Source: Rhizobium sp. TH2 (GTDB taxonomy: Bacteria; Pseudomonadota; Alphaproteobacteria; Rhizobiales; Rhizobiaceae). Taken from it: DNA of 64,000 bases. Numbering within the stretch: the first letter of the stretch is position 1; every line of letters begins with the position of its first letter. The notes under the pieces are model-generated. The model ran no database searches. It was given only the letters and a program-made list of their open reading frames with translations, and was not told the DNA's origin. The position numbers were made by a program, and so were the translations under genes. Shown in pieces: positions 43,721 through 53,083 of the stretch. The stretch is from positions 5,307,501 to 5,371,500 of the forward strand of contig NZ_CP062231.1 of NCBI RefSeq assembly GCF_024707525.1. Reading direction: 5' to 3'.

Positions 43721-44695
43721 TCACGAGATGTCGCGCGAGACCCGCTCCTGGCTCGGCGTTCTCGCAAAAAGTGTTTTGTAAGCCGTGGAAAAGTGACCCG
43801 GGCTTGAAAAGCCCGTCGCCATCGCGATTTCCGAAATCGACAGCGGGCTCTGCTCCACCAACCGCCTGCCATGCTCAAGCCGTATCTCGCGATATTTATC
43901 GAGAAAGCCACGTCCCAGTTGCTCGCTGAAAAGCCGGTCAAGATGGCGCGGGCTGACGCCGACGAAACGCGCCATCGCCGACCGATCGAGCGGCTGTTCG
44001 ACGGTCGCCTCCATCTTTTCCAGCGCGGCCAGCAGCGCCGGGTGGTGGGTGCCGAATCGCTCGGCGGCGGAGCCGCGCTGCGGGGCGGTTGGCTCGGCAA
44101 TCGCCGTGTGCAGGTACCAGTCGCTGACCCGGCGTGCGAAATGCGAGCCCATGCGCTCCGAGATCAGGGCATGCATCATGTCGAGCGGCGCGACGCCGCC
44201 GCCGCAGGTCACGCGGTCACCATCGAGCACGTACCGCGCCTGGCGCAATCGCAGTTGCGGAAAGGCTTCCCGGAAAGCCGGCGCGTGCTCCCAATGGATG
44301 GTGAAATCCCGATTCTCGAGCAGCCCGGCCGCCGCCAGGACGAAGGTACCGCTCGAAATGCCGCCGATTCTCACGCCGAGACGCGAGAGCCGCCGCAGCG
44401 GAGCGTAGAGACTTTCCCCGGTTGTCCAATCCGTCGGCCCACCGCCCGCGCAGACGAAGACGGTGTGCATGTCACTGCCGCGCGAAGCGATGTCCTCGCA
44501 CTCGATCGTCACGCCCCCGGAGCTTCGGACGGGAAGCCCACCCAGCGAGAGCGGCACGATCCGATAAAGTTCGCGGCCGGCCAGCAGATTGGCGGCGCGC
44601 AGGGGCTCGGACGCCGATGCATAGGACATCAGCGCGAAATTCGGCAGCAGCACGAAGCCGAATGTCTGCGTATTTTTGCTGTCTGTGCCGATCAT
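43721..44695 (-). CDS. GlxA-family regulator (DJ-1/PfpI domain plus AraC DNA-binding domain)
   Basis: A 324-residue regulator. An N-terminal class I glutamine-amidotransferase-like domain (residues about 10-190: FGFVLLPNFALMSYASASEP, GGISSGTFVLAAAGLL) is followed by an AraC pair of helix-turn-helices (LDRSAMARFVGVSPRHLDRLF and ISEIAMATGFSSPGHFSTAY). The position of the usual nucleophile cysteine reads GGISSGTF, so it is a non-enzymatic sensor. This architecture matches GbdR/SouR-type regulators of glycine betaine and sarcosine genes. It is divergent from soxBDAG and is the likely activator of that operon. Confidence 0.9.
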   Translation of the reverse strand: MIGTDSKNTQTFGFVLLPNFALMSYASASEPLRAANLLAGRELYRIVPLSLGGLPVRSSGGVTIECEDIASRGSDMHTVFVCAGGGPTDWTTGESLYAPLRRLSRLGVRIGGISSGTFVLAAAGLLENRDFTIHWEHAPAFREAFPQLRLRQARYVLDGDRVTCGGGVAPLDMMHALISERMGSHFARRVSDWYLHTAIAEPTAPQRGSAAERFGTHHPALLAALEKMEATVEQPLDRSAMARFVGVSPRHLDRLFSEQLGRGFLDKYREIRLEHGRRLVEQSPLSISEIAMATGFSSPGHFSTAYKTLFARTPSQERVSRDIS

Positions 44696-44716
44696 GGCCC
44701 ATTTCTATATCATTCC

Positions 44717-44737
44717 GGCTCAATTTCGCAATGAGCC
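44717..44737. promoter_or_regulatory. Candidate operator between the GlxA-type gene and soxB
   Basis: Inverted repeat GGCTCA-N9-TGAGCC, 21 bases overall, in the 93-base divergent gap and 51 bases before the chosen soxB start. Its position and two-fold symmetry suit a dimeric AraC-type regulator or a shared promoter control. The binder is inferred from position only. Confidence 0.5.
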
Positions 44738-44788
44738 AACGCCGACTCGGGCTATGCCTTATGGCGAATGAACCAAGGCGGGACTTCC

Positions 44789-46039
44789 ATGCGCTATTCG
44801 GCACTCTCCATTCTGCTCAACGGCCTCAGGGGCAACAAGCATTGGGCGCCGGCATGGCGCGACCCCCAGCCCAAGCCGCATTATGACGTGGTCATCGTCG
44901 GCGGTGGCGGCCACGGTCTTGCGACGGCATACTATCTCGCCAGCCGTTTCGGCATCACCAATGTCGCGGTGCTCGAAAAGGGCTATATCGGCTCAGGCAA
45001 TGTCGGCCGCAACACGACGATCATCCGCTCGAACTACCTGCTGCCCGGCAACAATCCATTCTACGAATTGTCGATGAAGCTGTGGGAAGGGTTGGAGCAG
45101 GATTTCAATTTCAACGCCATGGTCTCCCAGCGCGGCGTGCTCAATCTTTTCCATTCCGATGCCCAGCGCGATGCCTATGTCAGGCGCGGCAACGCCATGC
45201 GGCTGCACGGTGTCGATGCGGAACTGCTCGATCGGGCGGCGGTACAGGCGATGCTGCCCTTTTTCGACTACGACAATGCCCGCTTCCCGATCAAGGGCGG
45301 CCTGCTGCAGCGACGCGGCGGCACGGTGCGCCATGATGCCGTCGCCTGGGGCTACGCGCGCGGCGCCGATAGCCGAGGCGTCGATATCATCCAGAACTGC
45401 GAAGTGACCGGCATCCGCCGTGAGAACGGTAAAGTCACCGGCGTCGAGACATCGAGAGGCTTCATCGGCTGCGGCAAGCTGGCCCTCGCCGCCGCAGGCA
45501 ATTCGTCGCGCGTCGCCGAAATGGCGGACCTGAAACTGCCGCTCGAGAGCCATGTCCTGCAGGCCTTCGTCTCCGAGGGGCTGAAACCCTTCATCGATGG
45601 CGTGGTGACCTTCGGCGCCGGGCATTTCTATGTCTCGCAGTCCGACAAGGGCGGCCTAGTGTTCGGCGGCGATATCGACGGCTATAATTCCTATGCCCAG
45701 CGCGGCAATCTGGCGACGGTCGAGCATGTCGCCGAAGCCGGCAAGGCGATGATCCCGTCGATCTCGCGCATTCGCGTACTGCGCTCCTGGGGCGGCATCA
45801 TGGATATGAGCATGGATGGTACGCCGATCATCGATCGCACCCATATCGATAATCTCTATCTCAATGCCGGCTGGTGCTATGGCGGCTTCAAGGCAACGCC
45901 GGCCTCCGGCTTCTGCTTCGCCCATCTTCTGGCGAACGGCACGCCGCACGAAACCGCCAAGGCCTTCCGCCTCGATCGCTTCGCGCGCGGCTACCCGATC
46001 GACGAAAAGGGCCAGGGCGCCCAGCCCAACCTTCACTGA
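44789..46039 (+). CDS. soxB: Sarcosine oxidase, beta subunit
   Basis: A 416-residue flavoprotein subunit of heterotetrameric sarcosine oxidase. The chain starts MRYSALSILLNGLRGNKHW, followed by the FAD motif YDVVIVGGGGHGLATAYYLA near residues 31-50. The active-site end is ITPLMD-like (GIMDMSMDGTPIIDRT) with NAGWCYGGFKATPASG. It oxidises the N-methyl group of sarcosine, giving glycine, 5,10-methylene-tetrahydrofolate and H2O2 together with SoxA, SoxD and SoxG. An in-frame ATG 21 bases upstream is an alternative start; the chosen one gives the usual length. Confidence 0.95.
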   Translation: MRYSALSILLNGLRGNKHWAPAWRDPQPKPHYDVVIVGGGGHGLATAYYLASRFGITNVAVLEKGYIGSGNVGRNTTIIRSNYLLPGNNPFYELSMKLWEGLEQDFNFNAMVSQRGVLNLFHSDAQRDAYVRRGNAMRLHGVDAELLDRAAVQAMLPFFDYDNARFPIKGGLLQRRGGTVRHDAVAWGYARGADSRGVDIIQNCEVTGIRRENGKVTGVETSRGFIGCGKLALAAAGNSSRVAEMADLKLPLESHVLQAFVSEGLKPFIDGVVTFGAGHFYVSQSDKGGLVFGGDIDGYNSYAQRGNLATVEHVAEAGKAMIPSISRIRVLRSWGGIMDMSMDGTPIIDRTHIDNLYLNAGWCYGGFKATPASGFCFAHLLANGTPHETAKAFRLDRFARGYPIDEKGQGAQPNLH

Positions 46040-46066
46040 TATTGCTCGCCAAGGACATTTCAAGAA

Positions 46067-46345
46067 ATGGCAAGTCTGGTTCCCTGCCCGCATTGCGGGT
46101 CACGTCCGAAAGAAGAATTCACCGTCAAGGGCGCGGCGCTTCCGCGCCCGGCGCCCGACGCGGGCGAGCAGGTATGGATGGATTACGTCTATCTGCGCGA
46201 CAATCCGCGCGGTAGGTATGAGGAATTCTGGCACCATACATCCGGCTGCCGGCGGTGGCTGGTCGTGACGCGCGATACCGCGACCCATGAGATCGAAGCC
46301 AGCCGCGACGTCGCGTTCGGTACAAGCCCGGAGGCGCGCGCATGA
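46067..46345 (+). CDS. soxD: Sarcosine oxidase, delta subunit
   Basis: A 92-residue zinc-binding subunit. C7 and C10 of PCPHCG with the later H and C of HHTSGC form the zinc site; PRGRYEEFWHH is strongly conserved in the family. Its end overlaps soxA by four bases (ATGA). It stabilises the tetramer. Confidence 0.95.
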   Translation: MASLVPCPHCGSRPKEEFTVKGAALPRPAPDAGEQVWMDYVYLRDNPRGRYEEFWHHTSGCRRWLVVTRDTATHEIEASRDVAFGTSPEARA

Positions 46346-49305
46346 CCTCTTACCGCTTGCCAAAAGGCGGTCTGGTTGACCGCCGGACGCCGCTTTCCTT
46401 CACCTTCGACGGCGCGTCGTTCCAAGGCCTCGCCGGAGATAGCCTGGCATCGGCGCTGCTTGCCAATGGCCGCCAGCTGGTCGGCCGCAGCTTCAAATAC
46501 CATCGCCCGCGCGGCATCCTGACGGCAGGCGCGGCCGAGCCCAACGCGCTGATGACCATCGGCTCGGGCGGCCGGACGGAAGCCAATACCCGCGCCACGA
46601 TGCAGGAGCTCTATGCAGGGCTCGAAGCGCGGAGCCAGAACCGCTGGCCGTCGCTCGATTTCGACATCGGCGCGGTCAACAGCCTGCTGTCGCCGTTTCT
46701 CAGCGCCGGCTTCTACTACAAGACCTTCATGTGGCCCGCGGGCCTGTGGGAAAAGCTCTACGAGCCCTTCATCCGCAAGGCCGCGGGCCTCGGCAAGGCA
46801 ACCTATGAGGCCGATCCGGATCACTATGAAAAGTGCTGGGCGCATTGCGACCTGCTGGTGATCGGCGCCGGGCCAACAGGCCTTGCAGCAGCGCTGACCG
46901 CCGGCCGTGTCGGTGCGCGCGTCATCATCGTTGACGAACACACGCTTGCCGGCGGCTCGCTGTTGCAGGAGACCGCGACAATCGGCGGAGAGGATGCGCC
47001 GGCATTCGCGGCCCAGGTCGTGGCGGAACTACAATCGCTGCCGAATGTCCGCGTCATGACCCGCACCACCGCCTTCGGCTGGTATGACGGCAACGTCTTC
47101 GGCGCCATCGAACGCGTGCAGAAACATGTCCGCAATCCCGATCCCAATCGTCCGGTCGAGCGCCTCTGGCGCATTGCCGCAAAACAGGCACTGCTGGCCA
47201 CCGGCGCCGAGGAACGCCCGCTAGTGTTCGGCGGCAATGACATTCCAGGCGTGATGATGACGGGCGCGATGCGCTGCTATCTCAACCGCTACGGCGTGGC
47301 GCCGGGCAAAAGCACGGCGATCTTCACCACCAATGATGCCGGCTACGCGCTCGCCCGTGACATGGAGAATGTCGGCCTGACTGTCGCGGCGATCATCGAC
47401 AGCCGAGCGGATGCTTCATTCGCGTATCAAGGCAAGGCGCGATTGATCCGAGGCGGTGTCGTCACTGATGCCAACGGCGGCAAATCACTCAAGTCGATCG
47501 CCATATCGGCAGGCGGCAAGACTGAAACCCTCTCCGTCGATGCGCTGGCGATGTCGGGCGGCTTCAGCCCGATCATCAACCTCGCCTGCCATCGCGGCGG
47601 CAAGCCGCAATGGTCGGATGCGGACGCCGCCTTTCTGGCACCCTCCGGCCTGAAGGGAATAGAGATCGCAGGTGCGGCACGGGGAACGGCGAGCCTTGGC
47701 GATTGCCTCACTAGCGGCGCCGAACGCGGCGCGGCGCTCGCCAATGCTCTCGGCTTCAAGGCGGAGCCCCTGTCCATCGGAGCCGTCGAAGGCGACATAG
47801 CCGCCCCCGCCGGCAAGCCGCTCTGGTCCATTCCAGGCATCAAGGGCAAGGCCTTCGTCGATTACCAGAACGATGTCCACCGCAAGGATCTCGATCTGGC
47901 GGTGCGGGAAGGCTACGGCCATGTCGAGCTTGCCAAGCGCTACACGACCAATGGCATGGCGACCGACCAGGGCAAATTGTCCAACGTCAACGCCATCGGC
48001 CTGCTCGCCGACGCGCGCGGCGTTTCCCCTGCCGATGTCGGCACCACCACGTTCCGGCCATTCTACACGCCGATCTCGTTTGGTGCCCTGACGGGTGCCC
48101 ATGCCGGCCAGCATTTCCAGCCGGTGCGCAAATCGCCACTGCACGATTGGGCCGCCAAGCACGGCGCGATCTTCGTCGAAACCGGCCTCTGGTATCGCTC
48201 CTCATGGTTCCCGCGCGGCGGCGAAACCCACTGGCGCGAGAGCGTCGATCGTGAGGTGCTCAACGTCCGCAGGAATGCCGGCCTCTGCGATGTTTCGATG
48301 CTCGGCAAGATCGAGGTCTGCGGCAAGGACGCGGCGGAATTCCTCAATCGCGTCTATTCCAATGCCTTCCTGAAGCTCCCCGTCGGCAAGGCGCGCTACG
48401 GGCTGATGCTGCGCGAAGACGGCTTCATCTATGACGACGGCACGACAAGCCGGCTGGAGGAAAACAGGTTCTTCATGACCACGACAACCGCCTATGCGGC
48501 CGGTGTCATGACGCATCTGGAGTTCTGCGCGCAGGCTCTCTGGCCGGATCTTGATGTCCGCCTCGCCTCGGTGACAGACCAGTGGGCGCAGATGTCGATC
48601 GTCGGCCCGAAATCGCGGAAAATCCTGCAGGCGATCGTCGATGACGACATATCCGATGCGGCTTTCCCCTTCCTCGGCGCACGCGAAGTATCGCTGTTCG
48701 GCGGCCGGCTGCACGGGCGGCTGTTCCGTATCTCCTTCTCCGGCGAACTGGCCTTCGAGCTTGCAGTAGCGGCCGGCTACGGCGAGAGCGTCTTCGATGC
48801 TCTGATGGAGGCTGGTGAGCCGCACGGCATCCAGCCCTATGGTGTCGAAGCACTCGGCGTCATGCGCATCGAGAAGGGCCATGTCACGCATAACGAGATC
48901 AACGGCACAGTCGTCCCCGCCGACCTCGGCTTTGCGAAGATGGTCTCGGCAGTGAAACCGGATTTCATCGGTAAGGCTATGCTGAACCGCGAAGGCTTAT
49001 TGGCCGACGACCGGCCGAGCCTCGTCGGCGTTGTGCCGCTCGACCCGAAGACATCGTTCCGCACCGGCTCGCATATCCTTGCCAAGGATGCGGCCGCAAC
49101 ACTCGAGAATGACCAGGGCTACGTTTCCTCCAGCGCCTATTCCCCGCATGTCGGTGCCACCATCGGCTTGGCTCTGGTCAAGCGCGGTCCCGCCCGCCAT
49201 GGCGAGGAAGTTGTCGTGTGGAACGGGCTTTTGAATGAATTCACGCCGGCACGCCTGTGCGATCCGGTCTTTGTCGATCCAGCGAATGAGAAGCTGCATG
49301 GCTGA
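46342..49305 (+). CDS. soxA: Sarcosine oxidase, alpha subunit
   Basis: A 987-residue subunit. N-terminal 2Fe-2S-like plug domain without cluster (FTFDGASFQGLAGDSLASAL), NAD/FAD Rossmann domain (LLVIGAGPTGLAAALTAG near residue 172), and a C-terminal aminomethyltransferase (T-protein) domain from about residue 600 that moves the one-carbon unit to tetrahydrofolate (YGLMLREDGFIYDDGTTSRL; EALGVMRIEKGHV). Length is normal for the family. It overlaps soxG by eight bases, consistent with a tightly coupled operon. Confidence 0.96.
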   Translation: MTSYRLPKGGLVDRRTPLSFTFDGASFQGLAGDSLASALLANGRQLVGRSFKYHRPRGILTAGAAEPNALMTIGSGGRTEANTRATMQELYAGLEARSQNRWPSLDFDIGAVNSLLSPFLSAGFYYKTFMWPAGLWEKLYEPFIRKAAGLGKATYEADPDHYEKCWAHCDLLVIGAGPTGLAAALTAGRVGARVIIVDEHTLAGGSLLQETATIGGEDAPAFAAQVVAELQSLPNVRVMTRTTAFGWYDGNVFGAIERVQKHVRNPDPNRPVERLWRIAAKQALLATGAEERPLVFGGNDIPGVMMTGAMRCYLNRYGVAPGKSTAIFTTNDAGYALARDMENVGLTVAAIIDSRADASFAYQGKARLIRGGVVTDANGGKSLKSIAISAGGKTETLSVDALAMSGGFSPIINLACHRGGKPQWSDADAAFLAPSGLKGIEIAGAARGTASLGDCLTSGAERGAALANALGFKAEPLSIGAVEGDIAAPAGKPLWSIPGIKGKAFVDYQNDVHRKDLDLAVREGYGHVELAKRYTTNGMATDQGKLSNVNAIGLLADARGVSPADVGTTTFRPFYTPISFGALTGAHAGQHFQPVRKSPLHDWAAKHGAIFVETGLWYRSSWFPRGGETHWRESVDREVLNVRRNAGLCDVSMLGKIEVCGKDAAEFLNRVYSNAFLKLPVGKARYGLMLREDGFIYDDGTTSRLEENRFFMTTTTAYAAGVMTHLEFCAQALWPDLDVRLASVTDQWAQMSIVGPKSRKILQAIVDDDISDAAFPFLGAREVSLFGGRLHGRLFRISFSGELAFELAVAAGYGESVFDALMEAGEPHGIQPYGVEALGVMRIEKGHVTHNEINGTVVPADLGFAKMVSAVKPDFIGKAMLNREGLLADDRPSLVGVVPLDPKTSFRTGSHILAKDAAATLENDQGYVSSSAYSPHVGATIGLALVKRGPARHGEEVVVWNGLLNEFTPARLCDPVFVDPANEKLHG

Positions 49306-49825
49306 TTTCCAACTCGTCCACCGCCCCGCAGTCCACGAGGCATTCGCTTCGAGCGCGGGCGCCGTCACGCTTCAGCCATTGCCGGAAGGCCGGGTGATCC
49401 AAGTGCTCGGCAAGCCGGCTGGCGACGACCTGCGCCAGATCCTCACGGAATTCGCGGGCACCGGTCCACATGGCCTGCGATCGGCGGGCCCCGGCCAATG
49501 GTTCATCGTCGGCGACTCCCCGATGACCCATGACGAGTTTCAGGCAATGGCCGCGAAGCTTGCCCAGCATGCATTCCTCGTCGACCAGAGCCACGGCCGG
49601 GTGCGTGTCGGCCTCAAGGGAACCCGGATCGTCGATGTGCTGGCGAAGGGCACAGGCGTCGATCTCGACCGGGTTGCCGTTGGGGAATCGGCCATGACCT
49701 TGGTCGGCCACATATCCGTCCACCTTACCCGCCTCGCGCCGGATGCCATCGAACTCATGGTGTTAAGGGGTTTTGCCGAAAGCCTGTGGGACGATCTGGT
49801 TCGGATGAGCCGGGAATTCGCCTGA
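49298..49825 (+). CDS. soxG: Sarcosine oxidase, gamma subunit
   Basis: A 175-residue subunit, the least conserved of the four, with a fold like a truncated T-protein. SAGPGQWFIVGDSP, LVDQSHGRVRVGLKGTRIVDVLAKG and LTRLAPDAIELMVLRGFAESLWDDL fit SoxG. Start ATG at 49298 inside the soxA end. Last gene of soxBDAG; no folate or serine genes follow here, unlike in many sox operons. Confidence 0.92.
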   Translation: MADFQLVHRPAVHEAFASSAGAVTLQPLPEGRVIQVLGKPAGDDLRQILTEFAGTGPHGLRSAGPGQWFIVGDSPMTHDEFQAMAAKLAQHAFLVDQSHGRVRVGLKGTRIVDVLAKGTGVDLDRVAVGESAMTLVGHISVHLTRLAPDAIELMVLRGFAESLWDDLVRMSREFA

Positions 49826-49832
49826 TCGGAGC

Positions 49833-51692
49833 TCACGCACCGCGCGCGGTCGAAACCCGTTTCAGTTGGAACAGCGCTTCGTTCATCTCCGCCGTGTCCT
49901 TTTCCTGGCTGCCTTCGAGGAGCAGGCCGGTCATGTCTTCCGCCGACACTGCCTTCGAATAGAGATAACCTTGACCCAGCACGCATCCCATCGCCTTCAG
50001 GCGTTCGGCCTGGTCCGCTGTCTCGATGCCCTCGGCGACGACCCGGATCCCGAGACCCTTGGCGATGTGCAGAATGCCCTCGATAATACATCCGCCGGCG
50101 TCACCCGGACCCAGGCGATCGACGAATGATTTGTCGATCTTGATGATATCCACTGGAACCGTGAGCAAGTGGGTCAGGGAGGCAAATCCCGTCCCGAAAT
50201 CATCCAGAGCGACCTTGAGGCCTCGCGCGCGGAGCGCCTTGATCTCATTGGCGACAGTCTTGTCGCGCTGGCTGATATAGACGGATTCCGTGACTTCCAG
50301 AATCGCGTGGCCGAGCGGCACGCCGGCAGCGCCAAACGCTTCGGAGAGAAGATCGGATAATCCGCCGGCGCGGAAATCGGCGGCGGAAATGTTGATTCCG
50401 ACATGCTGAAAAGCGATGCCGCGGCCGAGCCATGCGCCGACATCTCTCGCAACCTGCTTGAGCATCGAGCGTGTCAATGCGGAGGCGACGCGCGCGTCCT
50501 TCGTGGCTTCATGGAATTGTGAGGCCGAGATGATCGAGCCATCCCGGCCGATCATCCGGCAGAGCGCTTCAACGCCGATGATCTCGGCGCTGTCGAGGCG
50601 CACGACGGGCTGATAATAGGCACGTATGCGATCCTCGTCCAAGGCAAGTGCAACATTGCGGATCGCGTCGAAGCGCGCTGAGATCGCAGTGCCAAGGGTC
50701 TCCTCGTGATGGACGAAGCCGCCCCGCTGCGTCTCCTTGGCGTGGTAGAGTGCAAGGTCGGCATTCTGGCGTACCGTCTCCGGCGTCTGGCCGGGATGGT
50801 TTCGTTCGGCCGCGCCGATCGTCACCGATGAGAAGACCGTATGACCGTTGCAGATGGAAGGTTCGCCGGCGGAAGCAAGGATGCTTTCGGCAAGCGAGAC
50901 AGCCTTTTCGGCAGAAGCGGAACTGACGATCACCGCGAATTCGTCGCCGCCGAGCCGGTAAGTCTCGAACGGTTTGACCGCCGCGGAGAGCCTCGCTGCA
51001 ACGGCGGCGATAAGTGCATCCCCCACATTGTGCCCGAACGTATCGTTGACGGTCTTGAGATTGTCGATATCGACCAGCAGAAGGCCCCAGTCATCGTCCT
51101 GGCAGGCACTGAGATCGTTTTCGAACCTGGTGCGGTTGGGAAGCCCGGTCAGGACATCGGTGAAAGCCAGGCTGCTATGCGCCAGCAATCGCTCCTGGCG
51201 TTCGAGTGCGATCATGCAAAGCGGCAGGCAGGTCTCGACGATACTCTCTTCGAGCGATGTAGGACCGCGCGTCTCCCGGAAGTAGAAGGCGAATGTGCCA
51301 ATGACCCTGCTATCGTTGCTGAAGATGGGGCTCGACCAGCAGGCCCGGAGTCCCAGCGGCAGAGCCAGTGCCTTGAAATTCGCCCATAGCGGATCGCGGT
51401 CTATGTCCGTGACGCTTACCGGCCGGCCAAGAAAGGCGGCTGTCCCGCAGGAGCCAACGTCCGGGCCGATGGGCAGATTGTCGAGTGCATTGGAATAATG
51501 GGCCGGCAGGCTGGGTCCGGCGGCCGGATGCAGGCGGCCCTCGCCATCCAGTGTCAGGATCGAACAAATGATCCCGGGCACCAGCGCTTCGGCTTCCTGG
51601 CATAGTCTGCTCAGCGTCACCTCAAGCGCATCGCCTCGGGCGATCATCCTCAAGATGACGTTTTGCAATTCCAGAAGCATGCCCGACTCCAT
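49833..51692 (-). CDS. GAF-GGDEF-EAL cyclic-di-GMP signalling protein
   Basis: A 619-residue cytoplasmic protein. Residues about 15-165 are a GAF sensor (GSCGTAAFLGRPVSVTDI, WSSPIFSNDSRVIGTFAFY). Residues about 170-330 are a diguanylate cyclase domain with intact LGGDEFAV at the active site; the RxxD inhibitory site five residues upstream is not obvious. Residues about 345-600 are a phosphodiesterase domain with intact IGVEALCRM, NISAADF, DDFGTGFASL and EGIE. Both halves look catalytically able. It has no membrane helix. Convergent with soxG and near the polysaccharide genes, whose synthesis such proteins often tune. Confidence 0.92.
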   Translation of the reverse strand: MESGMLLELQNVILRMIARGDALEVTLSRLCQEAEALVPGIICSILTLDGEGRLHPAAGPSLPAHYSNALDNLPIGPDVGSCGTAAFLGRPVSVTDIDRDPLWANFKALALPLGLRACWSSPIFSNDSRVIGTFAFYFRETRGPTSLEESIVETCLPLCMIALERQERLLAHSSLAFTDVLTGLPNRTRFENDLSACQDDDWGLLLVDIDNLKTVNDTFGHNVGDALIAAVAARLSAAVKPFETYRLGGDEFAVIVSSASAEKAVSLAESILASAGEPSICNGHTVFSSVTIGAAERNHPGQTPETVRQNADLALYHAKETQRGGFVHHEETLGTAISARFDAIRNVALALDEDRIRAYYQPVVRLDSAEIIGVEALCRMIGRDGSIISASQFHEATKDARVASALTRSMLKQVARDVGAWLGRGIAFQHVGINISAADFRAGGLSDLLSEAFGAAGVPLGHAILEVTESVYISQRDKTVANEIKALRARGLKVALDDFGTGFASLTHLLTVPVDIIKIDKSFVDRLGPGDAGGCIIEGILHIAKGLGIRVVAEGIETADQAERLKAMGCVLGQGYLYSKAVSAEDMTGLLLEGSQEKDTAEMNEALFQLKRVSTARGA

Positions 51693-51811
51693 CCGACATG
51701 CCTAAAATACAGACTGACGTTTTCGGAAGCGTTAGGCCGATAGATACAACTTGAGCGATTTAAGTTCTCGCGCAGGATTCCTCTTGTTCGAGTGGCGCGC
51801 TACCGTTCGAG

Positions 51812-53083
51812 TTAGTCGCTTGTACAGGCGGCGCGGTAGTCGTCGAGACTGCGCTGAACGGCGGCAACAAGCAGGGAAGCTGGATCGAGCGGCTTACCGG
51901 ACCAGCTTTCGAAGGCCGGAAGATACTGGCGGAAAAGCGTTGGCGGGACGGTTCTGCCTTGCAGGGCATCGATCAATTGCTGGACCGCTGTCTCGGCCTG
52001 AGGCTGGTTCCAGTAGTAACGGATGCGGTCGGAGTAGGAATATTGCCGCTGCACGCGCTGTTCTTGCGCCGAACCGTGATAGTGCCCCTGCCAGAAACCG
52101 GGCTTTTCCAGCATCAGCTTTTCCATGGCCGCGAAGAGTGCGCGCGGCGGATAGTCCCCGATGAGATCGCTGGCGATGAGATCCAAGCCATAAAGTGATT
52201 CCCGTAGCACGAAGGTCAATTCGGGCCCGACCTTGAGAATAGGGAAGCCATCCTCCACAAGATGTCTGAGCGCTGTCCGTCCCTGGTAATCGGTCGAATG
52301 TGCCTCGTAGATAAGGCCTTGTTCCCGATCGAGCAATTGCGTCAGCCCGCGCGCTTTCGAGGGGTCATAGATGACCACGTTCGCGTTGCCGAATTCGACG
52401 CCCGGCTGGACGACGAGGCCGATCACACGGGAGAAAGCATCTTCCATTCCGGCCTGCCGGAAAAGATCGCGATGCACGTTAATGGTCTGCTGCGCGGCCG
52501 CGACGCTGGTCGGCTCGAGTTCGGTGATCACATGATGAGCGCCGCCGGGCGGTGGCACTTCGGTGCCGATGATATAGACCGGCATCTCGCCGCCAGTGTT
52601 TCGTGCGGCCTGTTCCGCCACTTTAGCCAAGCGCAAAGCCCGCTCTGCGGTCGTTGCGTCGTCGAGGGCGGCCGGCTCGCCGGCGCATCCCATCGATGCG
52701 TCCAGATGGATCTTGCGGAAACCGGCATCGACATAAGCCATCACCATGTCCTCGGCTTTCGCCATGGCCGAAGCGGCTGGTTCAGATCGCCATGGATTAG
52801 GTCCGAGATGGTCGCCGCCGAGGATGATCTTGTCAGTTGGCAGATTTTCCTCCGCTGCAATGCGCCGAACAAGCTGCACGAAATCGGCTGGCAGCATGCC
52901 GGTATAGCCGCCGAACTGGTTGACCTGATTGCAGGTCGCCTCGATCAGCAGGACATCCGAATAGCGCGCCGCATTACGGGCGGCCGCGCGCATCACCAGC
53001 GGATGGGCCGAGCAGACCGAGGTGATGCCGACCGGCCTGCCGTCGCGGCGTGCCTGCGCCAGCTGTCTCAGGAATGACGTCAC
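51812..53083 (-). CDS. PF08013 protein, probable D-tagatose-6-phosphate 4-epimerase (GatZ/KbaZ-like)
   Basis: A 423-residue protein of the GatZ/KbaZ family: [53 protein letters not shown] and [12 protein letters not shown]. Family members were named non-catalytic subunits of tagatose-bisphosphate aldolase. Work on Agrobacterium showed that a member catalyses C4 epimerisation of D-tagatose 6-phosphate to D-fructose 6-phosphate. Here no aldolase partner (GatY/KbaY) is present and the gene is fused by a four-base overlap (GTGA) to a PfkB kinase, supporting the epimerase role. Start GTG at 53083. Confidence 0.87.
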   Translation of the reverse strand: MTSFLRQLAQARRDGRPVGITSVCSAHPLVMRAAARNAARYSDVLLIEATCNQVNQFGGYTGMLPADFVQLVRRIAAEENLPTDKIILGGDHLGPNPWRSEPAASAMAKAEDMVMAYVDAGFRKIHLDASMGCAGEPAALDDATTAERALRLAKVAEQAARNTGGEMPVYIIGTEVPPPGGAHHVITELEPTSVAAAQQTINVHRDLFRQAGMEDAFSRVIGLVVQPGVEFGNANVVIYDPSKARGLTQLLDREQGLIYEAHSTDYQGRTALRHLVEDGFPILKVGPELTFVLRESLYGLDLIASDLIGDYPPRALFAAMEKLMLEKPGFWQGHYHGSAQEQRVQRQYSYSDRIRYYWNQPQAETAVQQLIDALQGRTVPPTLFRQYLPAFESWSGKPLDPASLLVAAVQRSLDDYRAACTSD

